Positions 1 to 8,275 of a DNA stretch of 64,000 nucleotides are shown one piece after another. The stretch is taken from positions 1-64,000 of the forward strand of contig NZ_VWNA01000003.1 of NCBI RefSeq assembly GCF_009600605.1. Reading direction: 5' to 3'. Under the pieces are notes generated by a model, which made no database searches, was not told the origin of the DNA, and was given only the letters and a program-made list of their open reading frames with translations. The DNA comes from Segnochrobactrum spirostomi (GTDB taxonomy: Bacteria; Pseudomonadota; Alphaproteobacteria; Rhizobiales; Segnochrobactraceae). Made by a program: the position numbers and the translations under genes. Numbering within the stretch: the first letter of the stretch is position 1; each line of letters starts with the position of its first letter.

Positions 1-1092
1 ATGACGATCGAGACCCGCGACCGCGGGGGCCGGACGGCCCGCGCGCTGTTCGACGCACGCGCGTTTTTGGCCGCCGGCGCTTTGGCGCTCGGCCTCACCG
101 CGCAAGGCGCGGCCGCCGCCGATCTCACCATCTCGAACTGGGCCGGCTACATGCCGCCCGACATCGCCGACACCTTCAAGGCGGCGACCGGTCTCACCGT
201 CGAGGTCGTCACCCACGCCACCAACGAAGAGATCATGGGCAAGCTCGTCGCCTCGAAGGGCAAGGGCTTCGATCTCGTGTTCGTCTCCTCGCCGTTCGCC
301 GAGGCGCTTCAGAAGATGAAGTTGCTCGCGCCGATCGATCATGCGGCGGTGCCGAACCTCGCCAACCTCTATCCGCAGGCGATCGACCTCGCCTACGATC
401 CCGGTGCGAAGTTCTCGGTGCCCTATACCTGGGGCACGACGGGCCTCTGCTACCGCTCCGACCTCGTCAAAACGCCTGTCGACAGCTGGTTCAACCTGGT
501 GAAGCCCGACGCCGCGCTCAAGGGCAAGATCACCATGCTCTCGACCGATCGCTGGCTGATGGAGGCCGGCCTCATCCCGCTCGGCTATTCGGTCAACGAT
601 CCGAACCCCGAGCACGTCAAGAAGGCGACCGAGCTCCTCATCGAGGCGAAAAAGTCGCTGCTCGCCTACGACGACACGACCTTCTATTCGAAGCTCGTTT
701 CGGGCGAGGCGCATCTCGTCCAGGCCTGGGACGGCTGGTGCAATTACGGCATCGCCGAGAACGCCGCGATCAAGTTCGTGGTGCCGAAGGAAGGTTCGGA
801 TCTCTGGGTCGACACCATGGTCGTGCTCAAGGATTCCGAGCACAAGGACGCGGCGATGAAGTTCATCAACTTCATCCTCGACGCCAAAAACCATGCCTGG
901 GCGGCCGAGAACATCGATTACAAGGTGCCGAACAAGGCGGCGATGGCGCTTCTGAAGCCGGACTTCCTGGAGAAGTTCCCGAACATGAAGATGACGCCGG
1001 AAGAGCTCGTGAAGTTCGAGCTCCTGCGCGATCTCGGCCCCGCCCAGCGCGAATATTCCCGCGCGGTGAGCGAGATCAAAGCCGCGAACTGA
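1..1092 (+). CDS. Spermidine/putrescine-type ABC transporter substrate-binding protein
   Basis: Periplasmic solute-binding protein of the PotD/PotF family, delivering a polyamine-like cation to the membrane complex encoded just downstream. The 363-residue product has a long N-terminal region with a hydrophobic stretch ending in an Ala-rich cleavage site near residue 40 (GAAAADLT). The mature part opens with SNWAGYMPPD, typical of this family, and contains PYTWGTTGLCY, matching the ligand-proximal aromatic segment. The ATG is the first base of the window, so a longer N terminus cannot be excluded, but a complete signal peptide is present. The gene heads an SBP-permease-permease-ATPase set. The family is clear. 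The exact substrate is inferred only, and the neighbouring glycosyltransferase and cupins are not normal partners of polyamine importers. Confidence 0.9.
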   Translation: MTIETRDRGGRTARALFDARAFLAAGALALGLTAQGAAAADLTISNWAGYMPPDIADTFKAATGLTVEVVTHATNEEIMGKLVASKGKGFDLVFVSSPFAEALQKMKLLAPIDHAAVPNLANLYPQAIDLAYDPGAKFSVPYTWGTTGLCYRSDLVKTPVDSWFNLVKPDAALKGKITMLSTDRWLMEAGLIPLGYSVNDPNPEHVKKATELLIEAKKSLLAYDDTTFYSKLVSGEAHLVQAWDGWCNYGIAENAAIKFVVPKEGSDLWVDTMVVLKDSEHKDAAMKFINFILDAKNHAWAAENIDYKVPNKAAMALLKPDFLEKFPNMKMTPEELVKFELLRDLGPAQREYSRAVSEIKAAN

Positions 1093-1184
1093 CGCCGGCC
1101 GCGCCCCACTCCCCTCGCGCCGCCCCGCCGGAATCCGAGAATTCCCGCGGGGCGGCCCGGCAAGTTTCGAACCGAGCGACGCCC

Positions 1185-2045
1185 TTGTCCCCCGTTCTCG
1201 CCCGCCCGACCTGGCTGATGCTGCCGGCGCTCCTCTGGCTCGCGATCTTCATGATCGTGCCGGTCGGGCTCGTGCTCGCCTATTCGGTGTTCACGCGTGG
1301 GGTCTATGGCGGGATCGATTACATCTTTACATGGGATAATTTCGTCCGCGCCGCCGACCCGCTCTATGCCCGCATCTTCCTCACGTCCGCGCGGGTGGCC
1401 GGCCTCGCGACGATCTTCGCCCTCCTCATCGGCTATCCGGCGGCCTACGCGATCGGCCTCGCGCCGAAGCGCCATCAGGCGACGCTCCTGTTCTTCGCCG
1501 TGCTGCCGTTCTGGTCGAACTACCTGATCCGCACCTATGCCTGGATCGTGCTGCTCAACCGCGAAGGGCTCATCAATGCCGGCCTCAAGGCGCTCGGCTA
1601 TCAGGGCGAGCCGCTCTCGATCCTCTATACCGAAGGCGCCGTCATCGCCGGGCTCGTCTACAATTATCTGCCCTTCGTGATCCTCGCGATCTACGCCTCG
1701 CTCTCCCGCCTCGATCCGCAATTGCGCGAGGCCTCGCGCGATCTCGGCGGCGGCGCGGCGACCACGTTCTGGCGGGTGACGCTGCCGCTCACCGTGCCGG
1801 GCGTCGCCGCCGGCGCCGTGTTCGTGTTCGTGCTGTCGATCGGCAATTTCGTGACGCCCGCCCTTCTCGGCGGCGGTCGATTCCAGATGGTCGGCAACCT
1901 CGTCTACGACCAGTTCCTCACCGCCAACGATTGGCCGTTCGGCGCCGCGCTCGGCCTCGCGCTGATCACGGTGATGCTGGTGCTCCTCATCGTCCAGGCG
2001 GCCCTCACCGGCCGCGCCGCGGGCGAAGCGCGGAGGCCGGCATGA
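1185..2045 (+). CDS. ABC transporter permease, PotB-like
   Basis: Inner-membrane permease of the spermidine/putrescine (PotB) type, about 286 residues with six predicted membrane helices. The cytoplasmic EAA loop that docks on the ATPase is visible as EASRDLGGGAATTFWRV followed by TLPLTVPG. The start is uncertain: no ATG lies upstream of the first helix, and I chose TTG at 1185 (LSPVLARPTW). An internal ATG at 1218 would remove 11 residues and begin at the first helix. It lies 92 bases after the binding-protein gene, and its stop overlaps the next permease start as ATGA, so the two permeases are translationally coupled. Confidence 0.82.
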   Translation: MSPVLARPTWLMLPALLWLAIFMIVPVGLVLAYSVFTRGVYGGIDYIFTWDNFVRAADPLYARIFLTSARVAGLATIFALLIGYPAAYAIGLAPKRHQATLLFFAVLPFWSNYLIRTYAWIVLLNREGLINAGLKALGYQGEPLSILYTEGAVIAGLVYNYLPFVILAIYASLSRLDPQLREASRDLGGGAATTFWRVTLPLTVPGVAAGAVFVFVLSIGNFVTPALLGGGRFQMVGNLVYDQFLTANDWPFGAALGLALITVMLVLLIVQAALTGRAAGEARRPA

Positions 2046-2824
2046 AGGGCTCGCAGATCTCGGCGACGCTGATCCTCATCGCGGTGTTCAGCTTCCTCTA
2101 TGTGCCGATCGCGGTGCTCGTCCTGCTCTCGTTCAACGAGGCCGGGCTGCCGACGGTGTGGTCGGGCTTCTCGACGCGCTGGTATGCGAGCCTCGTCCAC
2201 CACGCCGAAATCCTCGGCGCGGCCTGGAACACCCTCGTCGTCGCCGTCGCCGCGACGGCGATCTCGACCGTGCTCGGCACCCTGCTCGCCCTCGGGCTCG
2301 AGACGCGCGCCCGCCGCTCCCGCGGCCTCGAGGCCCTCGTCATGGCGCCGATGATCATCCCCGACATCGTGCTCGCCGTGTCGCTGCTCTCCTTCTTCTC
2401 GTGGGCGGACGTGACGATGGGGCTGCATACCATCATCGCGAGCCATGTCGTTTTCGACCTCGCCTTCGTCTCGGCGGTCGTCCGCGCTCAGCTCAAGAGC
2501 TTCGATTTCTCGATCGTCGAGGCCTCGCGCGATCTCGGCGCCGGCGCCTTCACCACGTTCCGCCGGGTCGTGCTGCCGGTCATCCTGCCCGGCATCGTCG
2601 CCGGCGCGCTGCTCGCTTTCACCCTCTCGGTCGACGAATTCATCATCGCCTTCTTCACCGCGGGCGCCGGGCGGGATTCCATCACGCTGCCCATGCAGAT
2701 CTATTCGATGATCCGCTTCGGGGTGACGCCGGAAATCAACGCGCTCGCGACCCTGGTGATGGCGGTCAGCGCGACCGCGCTCCTCATCTCCCAGCGCCTG
2801 AACCGCGGGGCCATCGCGCCATGA
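2042..2824 (+). CDS. ABC transporter permease, PotC-like
   Basis: Second inner-membrane permease of the polyamine-type importer, 260 residues, PotC family. The EAA loop reads EASRDLGAGAFTTFRRV then VLPVILPG, closely parallel to that of its partner at 1185-2045. The ATG at 2042 overlaps the upstream TGA in the ATGA arrangement, which fixes the start and implies coupled translation and a heterodimeric channel. The ATPase gene follows after 13 bases. Confidence 0.9.
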   Translation: MKGSQISATLILIAVFSFLYVPIAVLVLLSFNEAGLPTVWSGFSTRWYASLVHHAEILGAAWNTLVVAVAATAISTVLGTLLALGLETRARRSRGLEALVMAPMIIPDIVLAVSLLSFFSWADVTMGLHTIIASHVVFDLAFVSAVVRAQLKSFDFSIVEASRDLGAGAFTTFRRVVLPVILPGIVAGALLAFTLSVDEFIIAFFTAGAGRDSITLPMQIYSMIRFGVTPEINALATLVMAVSATALLISQRLNRGAIAP

Positions 2825-2837
2825 AGACGTTTCCCCG

Positions 2838-3947
2838 ATGAGCACGAAGGTTTCCCTCCCCGACATGCCCAAGGATGCCGCCTCCGGCGCCGCGATCGTT
2901 CTCGCCGTCGAGGGCGTCGCGAAGCGCTATGGCGGCGTGTCGGCGATCACCGGGGTCGATCTCGACATCCGCGAGAACGAGTTCTTCGCCCTGCTCGGGC
3001 CGTCCGGCTGCGGCAAGACCACGCTGTTGCGGATGCTCGCCGGCTTCGAGACGCCGACCGAGGGGCGCATCCTGCTCGACGGCGTCGACATCGCGCCGAT
3101 GCCGCCGAACAAGCGGCCGGTCAATCTGATGTTCCAGTCCTATGCGCTGTTCCCGCACATGAGCGTGCGGGCGAACATTGCCTACGGGCTCGAGATGGAG
3201 AAGCGGCCGCGCGACGAAATCCGTACCCGCGTCGACGCGATCCTCGCGACGGCACACCTCACGGACTTCGCAGAACGCCGGCCCGACCAGCTCTCCGGCG
3301 GCCAGAAGCAGCGCGTCGCGCTCGCGCGCGCCCTGGTCAAACGGCCGCGCGTGCTCCTGCTCGACGAGCCGCTCGGCGCCCTCGACAAGAAGCTGCGCGA
3401 GGCGATGCAGCTCGAGCTGAAGCGCCTGCAGCACGAGGTCGGCATCACCTTCGTCATGGTCACCCACGACCAGGAGGAGGCGCTGGTGATGGCGGACCGG
3501 ATCGCGGTGCTGGAACGCGGGCGGCTCGTTCAGGTCGCCGCCCCGCACGAGATCTACGAGCGGCCGGCGACCCGCTTCGTCGCCGACTTCATCGGCGTGA
3601 TGAACTTCATCCCCGGCAGCTTCGGCGAGAGCGGGCTGAAGGCGGCGGACGGGTCCCGATTCCACGCCGACGAGGCCGCGCCTGTCGGCCGCGCCGGCGC
3701 GCTCGCGATCCGGCCGGAGCGCATCGCGCTCGATCCGGGACCGGACCTCGTCAACCGCGCCAGCGGCACCATCGAGGCGATCGCCTATCACGGCCTCGAT
3801 CTGCAACTCCACGTCCGCAGCCCGATCGCGCCGAAGCCGATCCTGGTGCGCCTCTCGGCCGGCGAGGCCGATCGCCGGGCGCTGCGTCCGGGTCTCGACG
3901 TCGCCTTCGGCTGGTCCGCCGCCGACACCCGCCTTTTCCTCGATTGA
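2838..3947 (+). CDS. ABC transporter ATP-binding protein, PotA-like
   Basis: ATPase that powers the adjacent importer; 369 residues, the usual PotA length. Visible motifs: Walker A GPSGCGKTT, Q-loop MFQSYALFP, signature LSGGQKQR, Walker B LLLDEPLGALD and switch histidine VTHDQEEAL. About 120 C-terminal residues form a TOBE-type regulatory domain. The ATG at 2838 starts 13 bases after the permease stop. A glycosyltransferase begins 20 bases downstream on the same strand, so the operon probably continues past the transporter. Confidence 0.92.
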   Translation: MSTKVSLPDMPKDAASGAAIVLAVEGVAKRYGGVSAITGVDLDIRENEFFALLGPSGCGKTTLLRMLAGFETPTEGRILLDGVDIAPMPPNKRPVNLMFQSYALFPHMSVRANIAYGLEMEKRPRDEIRTRVDAILATAHLTDFAERRPDQLSGGQKQRVALARALVKRPRVLLLDEPLGALDKKLREAMQLELKRLQHEVGITFVMVTHDQEEALVMADRIAVLERGRLVQVAAPHEIYERPATRFVADFIGVMNFIPGSFGESGLKAADGSRFHADEAAPVGRAGALAIRPERIALDPGPDLVNRASGTIEAIAYHGLDLQLHVRSPIAPKPILVRLSAGEADRRALRPGLDVAFGWSAADTRLFLD

Positions 3948-3967
3948 TCCCGTCAGGAGCGCCGCCG

Positions 3968-5245
3968 ATGGCCCAGAAGATCGTCGCCTTCTTCCCCGAA
4001 GCCGCCTATGGGCCGGCGCTCAACTCGGTCGGCATCGCCCAGGCCGTGGAGGCGCTCGGCCACAAGGCGGTGTTCCTCTCCGATCCCGGCTTCGTCGAGG
4101 TCTATCAGGGCTACGGCTTCGAGGCGCACCCCGTGAACCTCTCGGAGCCGATGCCGGCCGAGCAGATGGCGAAGTTCTGGGAGGACTTCATCAACGGCCA
4201 CATCCCGAACTTCCGCAAATCGCCTTACGACCAGATCGACAATTACGTGAAGGATTGCTGGACCGCGATCGTCGACAGCGCCAAATGGGCGCAGAAGGAC
4301 CTGCCGGGCGTGCTCGCCAAGATCAAGCCGGACCTGATCTGCGTCGACAACGTGATCCTATTCCCGGCGATCAAGCAATACGGCAAGCCGTGGGTGCGCA
4401 TCATCTCGTGCTCGGAGAACGAGATCGAGGACGAGGCGATCCCGCCCCACCTGTCGGGCTGTGCCGAGACGGATCGCGAGGGCCATGCCCGCTTCCGCGA
4501 GCGTTTCAACACGGTGATCCGGCCGATCCACGACGATTTCAACGCCTTCCTCGCCGACACGGGCGAGGCCGCCTATCCGATCGGGCAGTTCTTCGAGGCG
4601 TCGCCTCACATGAACCTGCTGCTCTATCCGGAGCCGGTGAAGTTCAACCGCGCCCATCCGCTGCCGGCGGAGCGCTTCCAATATCTCGAAGGCTGCGTGC
4701 GCAAGGAGGCGGCCTACGAAGTGCCGACCTTCGCCGCCCACGACGACAAGCCGCTGCTCTACGTCTCGTTCGGCAGCCTCGGCGCCGGCGACACCGAACT
4801 CCTGAAGCGCATCATCGCGGTGATCGGCAAGCTCCCCTACCGGGCACTCGTCAATGTCGGCGGCTACAAGGATCAATATTCCGACGTGCCGCCGAACGTC
4901 ATCATCGACGGCTGGTTTCCGCAGCCCTCGGTGATCCCGCAGGTCGACGCGGTGATCCACCACGGCGGCAACAACTCGTTCACGGAATGCCTCTATTTCG
5001 GCAAGCCCGCGATCATCATGCCCTATGTGTGGGACGGCCACGACAACGCGACGCGCGTCGAGGAAACCGGCCACGGCTTCAAGATGCCGCGCTACGAATG
5101 GACCGACGACGAGCTCGCCGCAAAGATCGAAGCCTGCCTGACCGATGCGGCGATGAAGGCGAAGCTCGCCGCGACCAGCGCCCACATGCAGGCGCAGAGC
5201 GGCCCGGCCAAGGCGGCCAAGATTCTGGAAGGATTGATGTCGTGA
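3968..5245 (+). CDS. UGT/MGT-type glycosyltransferase (GT1-like)
   Basis: Probable nucleotide-sugar-dependent glycosyltransferase of the two-Rossmann GT-B fold, 425 residues. The C-terminal half carries the donor-binding signature of macrolide and UDP-glucuronosyl-type enzymes: VIHHGGNNSFTECLYFGKP, followed by a PYVWDGHDNA segment. The N-terminal half (MAQKIVAFFPEAAYG) is the acceptor domain. The ATG at 3968 has AGGAG about 8 bases upstream and is preferred over an in-frame ATG at 3944, which overlaps the ATPase end. The stop overlaps the GTG of the first cupin gene. Members of this family glycosylate small hydrophobic acceptors. The acceptor here is unknown, and placement inside a polyamine-type transport operon is unusual. 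Confidence 0.85.
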   Translation: MAQKIVAFFPEAAYGPALNSVGIAQAVEALGHKAVFLSDPGFVEVYQGYGFEAHPVNLSEPMPAEQMAKFWEDFINGHIPNFRKSPYDQIDNYVKDCWTAIVDSAKWAQKDLPGVLAKIKPDLICVDNVILFPAIKQYGKPWVRIISCSENEIEDEAIPPHLSGCAETDREGHARFRERFNTVIRPIHDDFNAFLADTGEAAYPIGQFFEASPHMNLLLYPEPVKFNRAHPLPAERFQYLEGCVRKEAAYEVPTFAAHDDKPLLYVSFGSLGAGDTELLKRIIAVIGKLPYRALVNVGGYKDQYSDVPPNVIIDGWFPQPSVIPQVDAVIHHGGNNSFTECLYFGKPAIIMPYVWDGHDNATRVEETGHGFKMPRYEWTDDELAAKIEACLTDAAMKAKLAATSAHMQAQSGPAKAAKILEGLMS

Positions 5246-5601
5246 GCGCTCCCGCCTCGTCCGCGCCGCACTTCGCGGAAGCGACCACCCGCACCGATCT
5301 CGTCGATTGGGGCGTCCAGTCGGACGCCATCGAGGGCGTTTCCCATTCGAGCGGCCGGCTTCTCTACAAGGGGCCGAACAACCAGCCGGAAAGCGGCCTC
5401 TGGGTCTGCACGCCGGGACGCTGGCGGCTGTCGATCCCGCGCGACGAGTTCTGTCACTTCGTGGCCGGCCGGGCGACGTATCGTTCCGACGCGGGCGAGG
5501 TGATCGAGATCGTGCCCGGCACCTGCGTGCTGTTCCCCGCCGGCTGGACCGGCGAATGCACCGTCCACGAGACGATGCGCAATCTCTACATGCTGGCCTG
5601 A
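5242..5601 (+). CDS. DUF861-type cupin protein (first of tandem pair)
   Basis: Small cytoplasmic beta-barrel protein of the Cupin_3/DUF861 type, 119 residues. The GTG start at 5242 overlaps the glycosyltransferase stop (GTGA), so it is translationally coupled. The core is DEFCHFVAGRATY followed by GEVIEIVPGT, FPAGWTGECTVHET and a YM end. My hand alignment gives about 60% identity with the next gene over about 97 residues, so the pair is a tandem duplication. No enzymatic role can be assigned. DUF861 cupins often accompany amine and aldehyde catabolic genes, which fits the aldehyde dehydrogenase downstream. Confidence 0.8.
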   Translation: MSAPASSAPHFAEATTRTDLVDWGVQSDAIEGVSHSSGRLLYKGPNNQPESGLWVCTPGRWRLSIPRDEFCHFVAGRATYRSDAGEVIEIVPGTCVLFPAGWTGECTVHETMRNLYMLA

Positions 5602-5622
5602 TCGGCCTCGAACACGGATTTC

Positions 5623-5970
5623 ATGATGACGACACCGGTGCTCTACAACCCGCTCGACGTGACCGATCTCAAGGATTGGGGCGTCATCCCGACCATGATC
5701 GAGGGCGCGTCGCACACCTCGGGCGTGCTGCTCCACAAGGGTCCCGAAGGCCGCTCCGAATGCGGCATCTGGGTCTGCACGCCGGGCAAATGGGAGTGCC
5801 ACGTCACCCGCGACGAGTTCTGCCACTTCCTCGCCGGGCGGGCGACCTATGTCCACGAGAGCGGCGAGGTGATCGAGATCGTGCCCGACACCGCCGCCTT
5901 CTTCCCGCAGGACTGGAAGGGCGTCTGCACCGTCCACGAGACGGTGCGCAAGGTCTACATGATCCGCTGA
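5623..5970 (+). CDS. DUF861-type cupin protein (second of tandem pair)
   Basis: 115-residue cupin, paralogue of the gene ending at 5601. Shared blocks include DEFCHFLAGRATY, GEVIEIVPDT and CTVHETVRKVYM. Two consecutive ATG codons occur at 5623 and 5626, with 21 bases separating this gene from its twin. One difference of note is FPQDWKG replacing FPAGWTG in the barrel strand near the C terminus. This suggests the copies have diverged in ligand or metal environment rather than being redundant. Function is not known from sequence. Confidence 0.8.
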   Translation: MMTTPVLYNPLDVTDLKDWGVIPTMIEGASHTSGVLLHKGPEGRSECGIWVCTPGKWECHVTRDEFCHFLAGRATYVHESGEVIEIVPDTAAFFPQDWKGVCTVHETVRKVYMIR

Positions 5971-5992
5971 CGGCCGGCGCTCCGACGCGCCC

Positions 5993-6014
5993 AGAGGGGG
6001 CGCCCGCGCCCCTC
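5993..6014 (+). terminator. GC-rich stem-loop after the cupin pair
   Basis: AGAGGGG and CCCCTCT form a 7-bp or longer stem, with a possible bulged extension through GCG/CGC, followed by TTCG. There is no clear T-run. It lies 22 bases after the second cupin stop and before the aldehyde dehydrogenase, so it may partly terminate the first operon. Confidence 0.4.
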
Positions 6015-6119
6015 TTCGAATTCCAGGGGGGCGTCCGCGTCCCCCTCCCTCTTCCGGGCGACCTCTCGAAGGTAGCCCGCGTCGTCCCCGACGACGCCTC
6101 TCACGCTGCGGTGCCTGCC

Positions 6120-7655
6120 ATGTCGCTCTCCGGCTCCGATGCGGCGCGATCCTTCGCCGCCGATCGCCCCTCGTTCTTCCTGAACCCGTTCTGGCACACC
6201 GGCGCCGGCCCCGCCGTCCCGGTGATCGATCCGGCGACGCTCGAGCCCGTCGGCAGCCGGGGCGAGACGACGGCGGACGAGATCGAGACGGTGCTCACCC
6301 GGCTCAACGCGGCCCAGACGGCGTGGAAGACGGTCGACGCAAAGTCCCGCGCCCGCCTCCTCCACAAGGTCGCCTCGACGATCGAGGCCGCGGACCTGCG
6401 CGATTGCGCCGTGCTGATGACGCGGGAGATGGGCAAGCCCTATCCGGAGGCGATCGGCGAGCTCGCCAATTGCGCCCCCGTGTTCCGCTATTTCGCGGAG
6501 ATGGCGCGCGACGACGCCGGCAAGATCGCCGGAACGACGCAGACGGGCTCGTTCCAATATGCGCGCTACGAGCCGCTCGGCGTCTCGGTCCACATCATGC
6601 CGTTCAACTTTCCCGTCCTCCTGATGTGCTGGACGGTCGCGGCTTCGCTCGCCGCCGGCAACGGCTGCATCATTAAGCCGGCGCCGGCGACGACGCTGTC
6701 GACCCTCGAGTTTATGAAGGTGTTCGCCGACCTTCCCGCCGACCTCGTCGCCTGCCTCCCCGGCGGTGCCCCGGTGGCGGAGGCCCTGATCGCTTCGGAG
6801 CGCACCCACGCCGTCGCCTTCACCGGCTCGGTCGCGGCCGGCCGCGCGGTCGCCGCCGCGGCGGCGGGGCGGATGAAGCCGGCAATCATCGAAGCCGGCG
6901 GCTCCGATCCGATGATCGTGACCGCGAACGCGCCGCTCGACGTCGCCGCGGCCGGGGCGGTTACCGCCGCTTTCCACCTCTCCGGCCAAGTCTGCACCTC
7001 GGCGGAGCGCTTTTACGTGGTCGATGCCGTCCACGACGCCTTCGTCGAGCGCTTCGCGGCGATCACCAAGCGGCTCCGTGTCGGCCACGGCCTCGAGCGC
7101 TCGGAGATCGGCCCGCTCGTCAGCGAGGCGGCGCGCGCCAAGGTGATCCGCCTCGTCGACGACGCCCGCGCCAAGGGCGCCACGGTCGTCACCGGCGGCG
7201 GCATCCCGGCCGACCGGCCGGTCGGCTGGTTCTACGCGCCGACCATCCTCACCGGCTGCACCCACGAGATGGCGATCATGCGCGAGGAGGTGTTCGGTCC
7301 GGTCGCGGCGATCTGCCGGGTCAAGGATTTCGAGGAGGCGCTCCGGCTCGCCAACGACACGCCGTTCGGCCTTGGCGCCTCGATCTTCACGACGAGCCTC
7401 GAGGAGGCGATGGAGGCCTCGGAGCGGCTCGAATCCGGCATGGTGTGGGTCAACAATCCGCTGATCGACAACGACGCCCTGCCCTTCGGCGGCTGGAAGG
7501 CGTCGGGGCTCGGCCGCGAACTCTCCCGCCTCGGGCTCGATGCCTTCCGCCGCGCCAAGATGGTCATCATCGACCACAAGCCGGCGGTGCAGGACTGGTG
7601 GTATCCCTATCCAGACGAATGGTTCTACGACATCGGCGGCCGCACCCACGCCTGA
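6120..7655 (+). CDS. NAD(P)-dependent aldehyde dehydrogenase
   Basis: Soluble aldehyde dehydrogenase of 511 residues, oxidising an aldehyde to the acid. Cofactor-binding and catalytic blocks are intact: NFPVLLMCWTVAASLAAGN, VAFTGSVAAGRAV, the general-base glutamate in IIEAGGSDPM and the nucleophile Cys292 in SGQVCTSAERF. The motif set resembles succinate-semialdehyde or aminoaldehyde dehydrogenases (EMGKPYPEAIGE block near residue 105). The ATG at 6120 is about 150 bases after the cupin pair. If the upstream importer carries polyamines, this enzyme could oxidise the aldehyde formed by deamination, but no aminotransferase or amine oxidase is present nearby. Confidence 0.9.
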   Translation: MSLSGSDAARSFAADRPSFFLNPFWHTGAGPAVPVIDPATLEPVGSRGETTADEIETVLTRLNAAQTAWKTVDAKSRARLLHKVASTIEAADLRDCAVLMTREMGKPYPEAIGELANCAPVFRYFAEMARDDAGKIAGTTQTGSFQYARYEPLGVSVHIMPFNFPVLLMCWTVAASLAAGNGCIIKPAPATTLSTLEFMKVFADLPADLVACLPGGAPVAEALIASERTHAVAFTGSVAAGRAVAAAAAGRMKPAIIEAGGSDPMIVTANAPLDVAAAGAVTAAFHLSGQVCTSAERFYVVDAVHDAFVERFAAITKRLRVGHGLERSEIGPLVSEAARAKVIRLVDDARAKGATVVTGGGIPADRPVGWFYAPTILTGCTHEMAIMREEVFGPVAAICRVKDFEEALRLANDTPFGLGASIFTTSLEEAMEASERLESGMVWVNNPLIDNDALPFGGWKASGLGRELSRLGLDAFRRAKMVIIDHKPAVQDWWYPYPDEWFYDIGGRTHA

Positions 7656-7750
7656 GCCGAGCGGCCCGCCGCGGCGCGCGCCGGTCCGCCCCTCTTTCCA
7701 AGTCGTCTTTCAAAGCGTCTTCCAAGCGCGCGCGGCCCGTGAAAAGCTGA

Positions 7751-7770
7751 GACCTCCTTTCGAAGAGGTC
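7751..7770 (+). promoter_or_regulatory. Stem-loop covering the deaminase ribosome binding site
   Basis: GACCTC (7751-7756) pairs with GAGGTC (7765-7770) across an 8-base loop, ending 6 bases before the ATG at 7777. The right arm contains the only plausible Shine-Dalgarno sequence (GAGG), so folding could occlude initiation. Seen in sequence; a regulatory role is inference. Confidence 0.35.
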
Positions 7771-7776
7771 CCCGCG

Positions 7777-8256
7777 ATGCCGACGATTCCCGACCACGAA
7801 ACTCTGCTGCGGAAGGCGTTCGACGTGGCGCGCCGCGCCCGCGATGCGGGGCAGCACCCATTCGGCGCCATCCTCGCCGGGTCGGACGGGCGCGTGCTGC
7901 TCGAACAGGGCAATCACAGCCACCACGAGGGCCGCGATCTCACCGCCCACGCCGAGCGCATCCTCGCCTCGCGGGCCTCGCGGGCGCATCCGCCGTCCTT
8001 CCTCGCCGAATGCACGCTCTACACCTCCGCCGAACCCTGCGCGATGTGCGCCGGGGCGATCTATTGGGCGGGGATCGGCCGCGTCGTCTTCGGCCAGACC
8101 GAACGCGCCCTGAAGGCGCAAACCGGCGCCCACGAGGAGAATCCGACGCTCGATCTGCCGTGCCGGATCGTCTTCGAGGCCGGCCAGCGGCCGACCGAAG
8201 TGATCGGCCCGCTCCTCGAAGAGGAAGCCGCCGCGCTGCAGGAAGGGTTCTGGTGA
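7777..8256 (+). CDS. Nucleoside/nucleobase deaminase (CMP/dCMP deaminase fold)
   Basis: Zinc-dependent deaminase of 159 residues from the cytidine deaminase-like superfamily, a size typical of guanine deaminase- and TadA-like proteins. Zinc ligands and catalytic glutamate are visible as HAERI (His-Ala-Glu) and EPCAMCAGAIYWAGI. The segment ARDAGQHPFGAILA near residue 25 is the usual substrate-loop start of this family. It is separated by 121 bases from the aldehyde dehydrogenase and converges with fhuB (20 bases between stops), so it may be transcribed separately. Substrate (guanine, cytosine or other) cannot be fixed by eye. It is not an obvious tRNA deaminase, because another housekeeping copy would be expected elsewhere. 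Confidence 0.85.
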   Translation: MPTIPDHETLLRKAFDVARRARDAGQHPFGAILAGSDGRVLLEQGNHSHHEGRDLTAHAERILASRASRAHPPSFLAECTLYTSAEPCAMCAGAIYWAGIGRVVFGQTERALKAQTGAHEENPTLDLPCRIVFEAGQRPTEVIGPLLEEEAAALQEGFW

Positions 8257-8275
8257 AGGCCCGGATCGTCTCGCA

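Noticed and set aside
738-1184. Upstream extension of the PotB-like permease into the binding-protein gene
   Set aside because: The extension is an Arg-rich shadow; the permease domain starts at about 1185.
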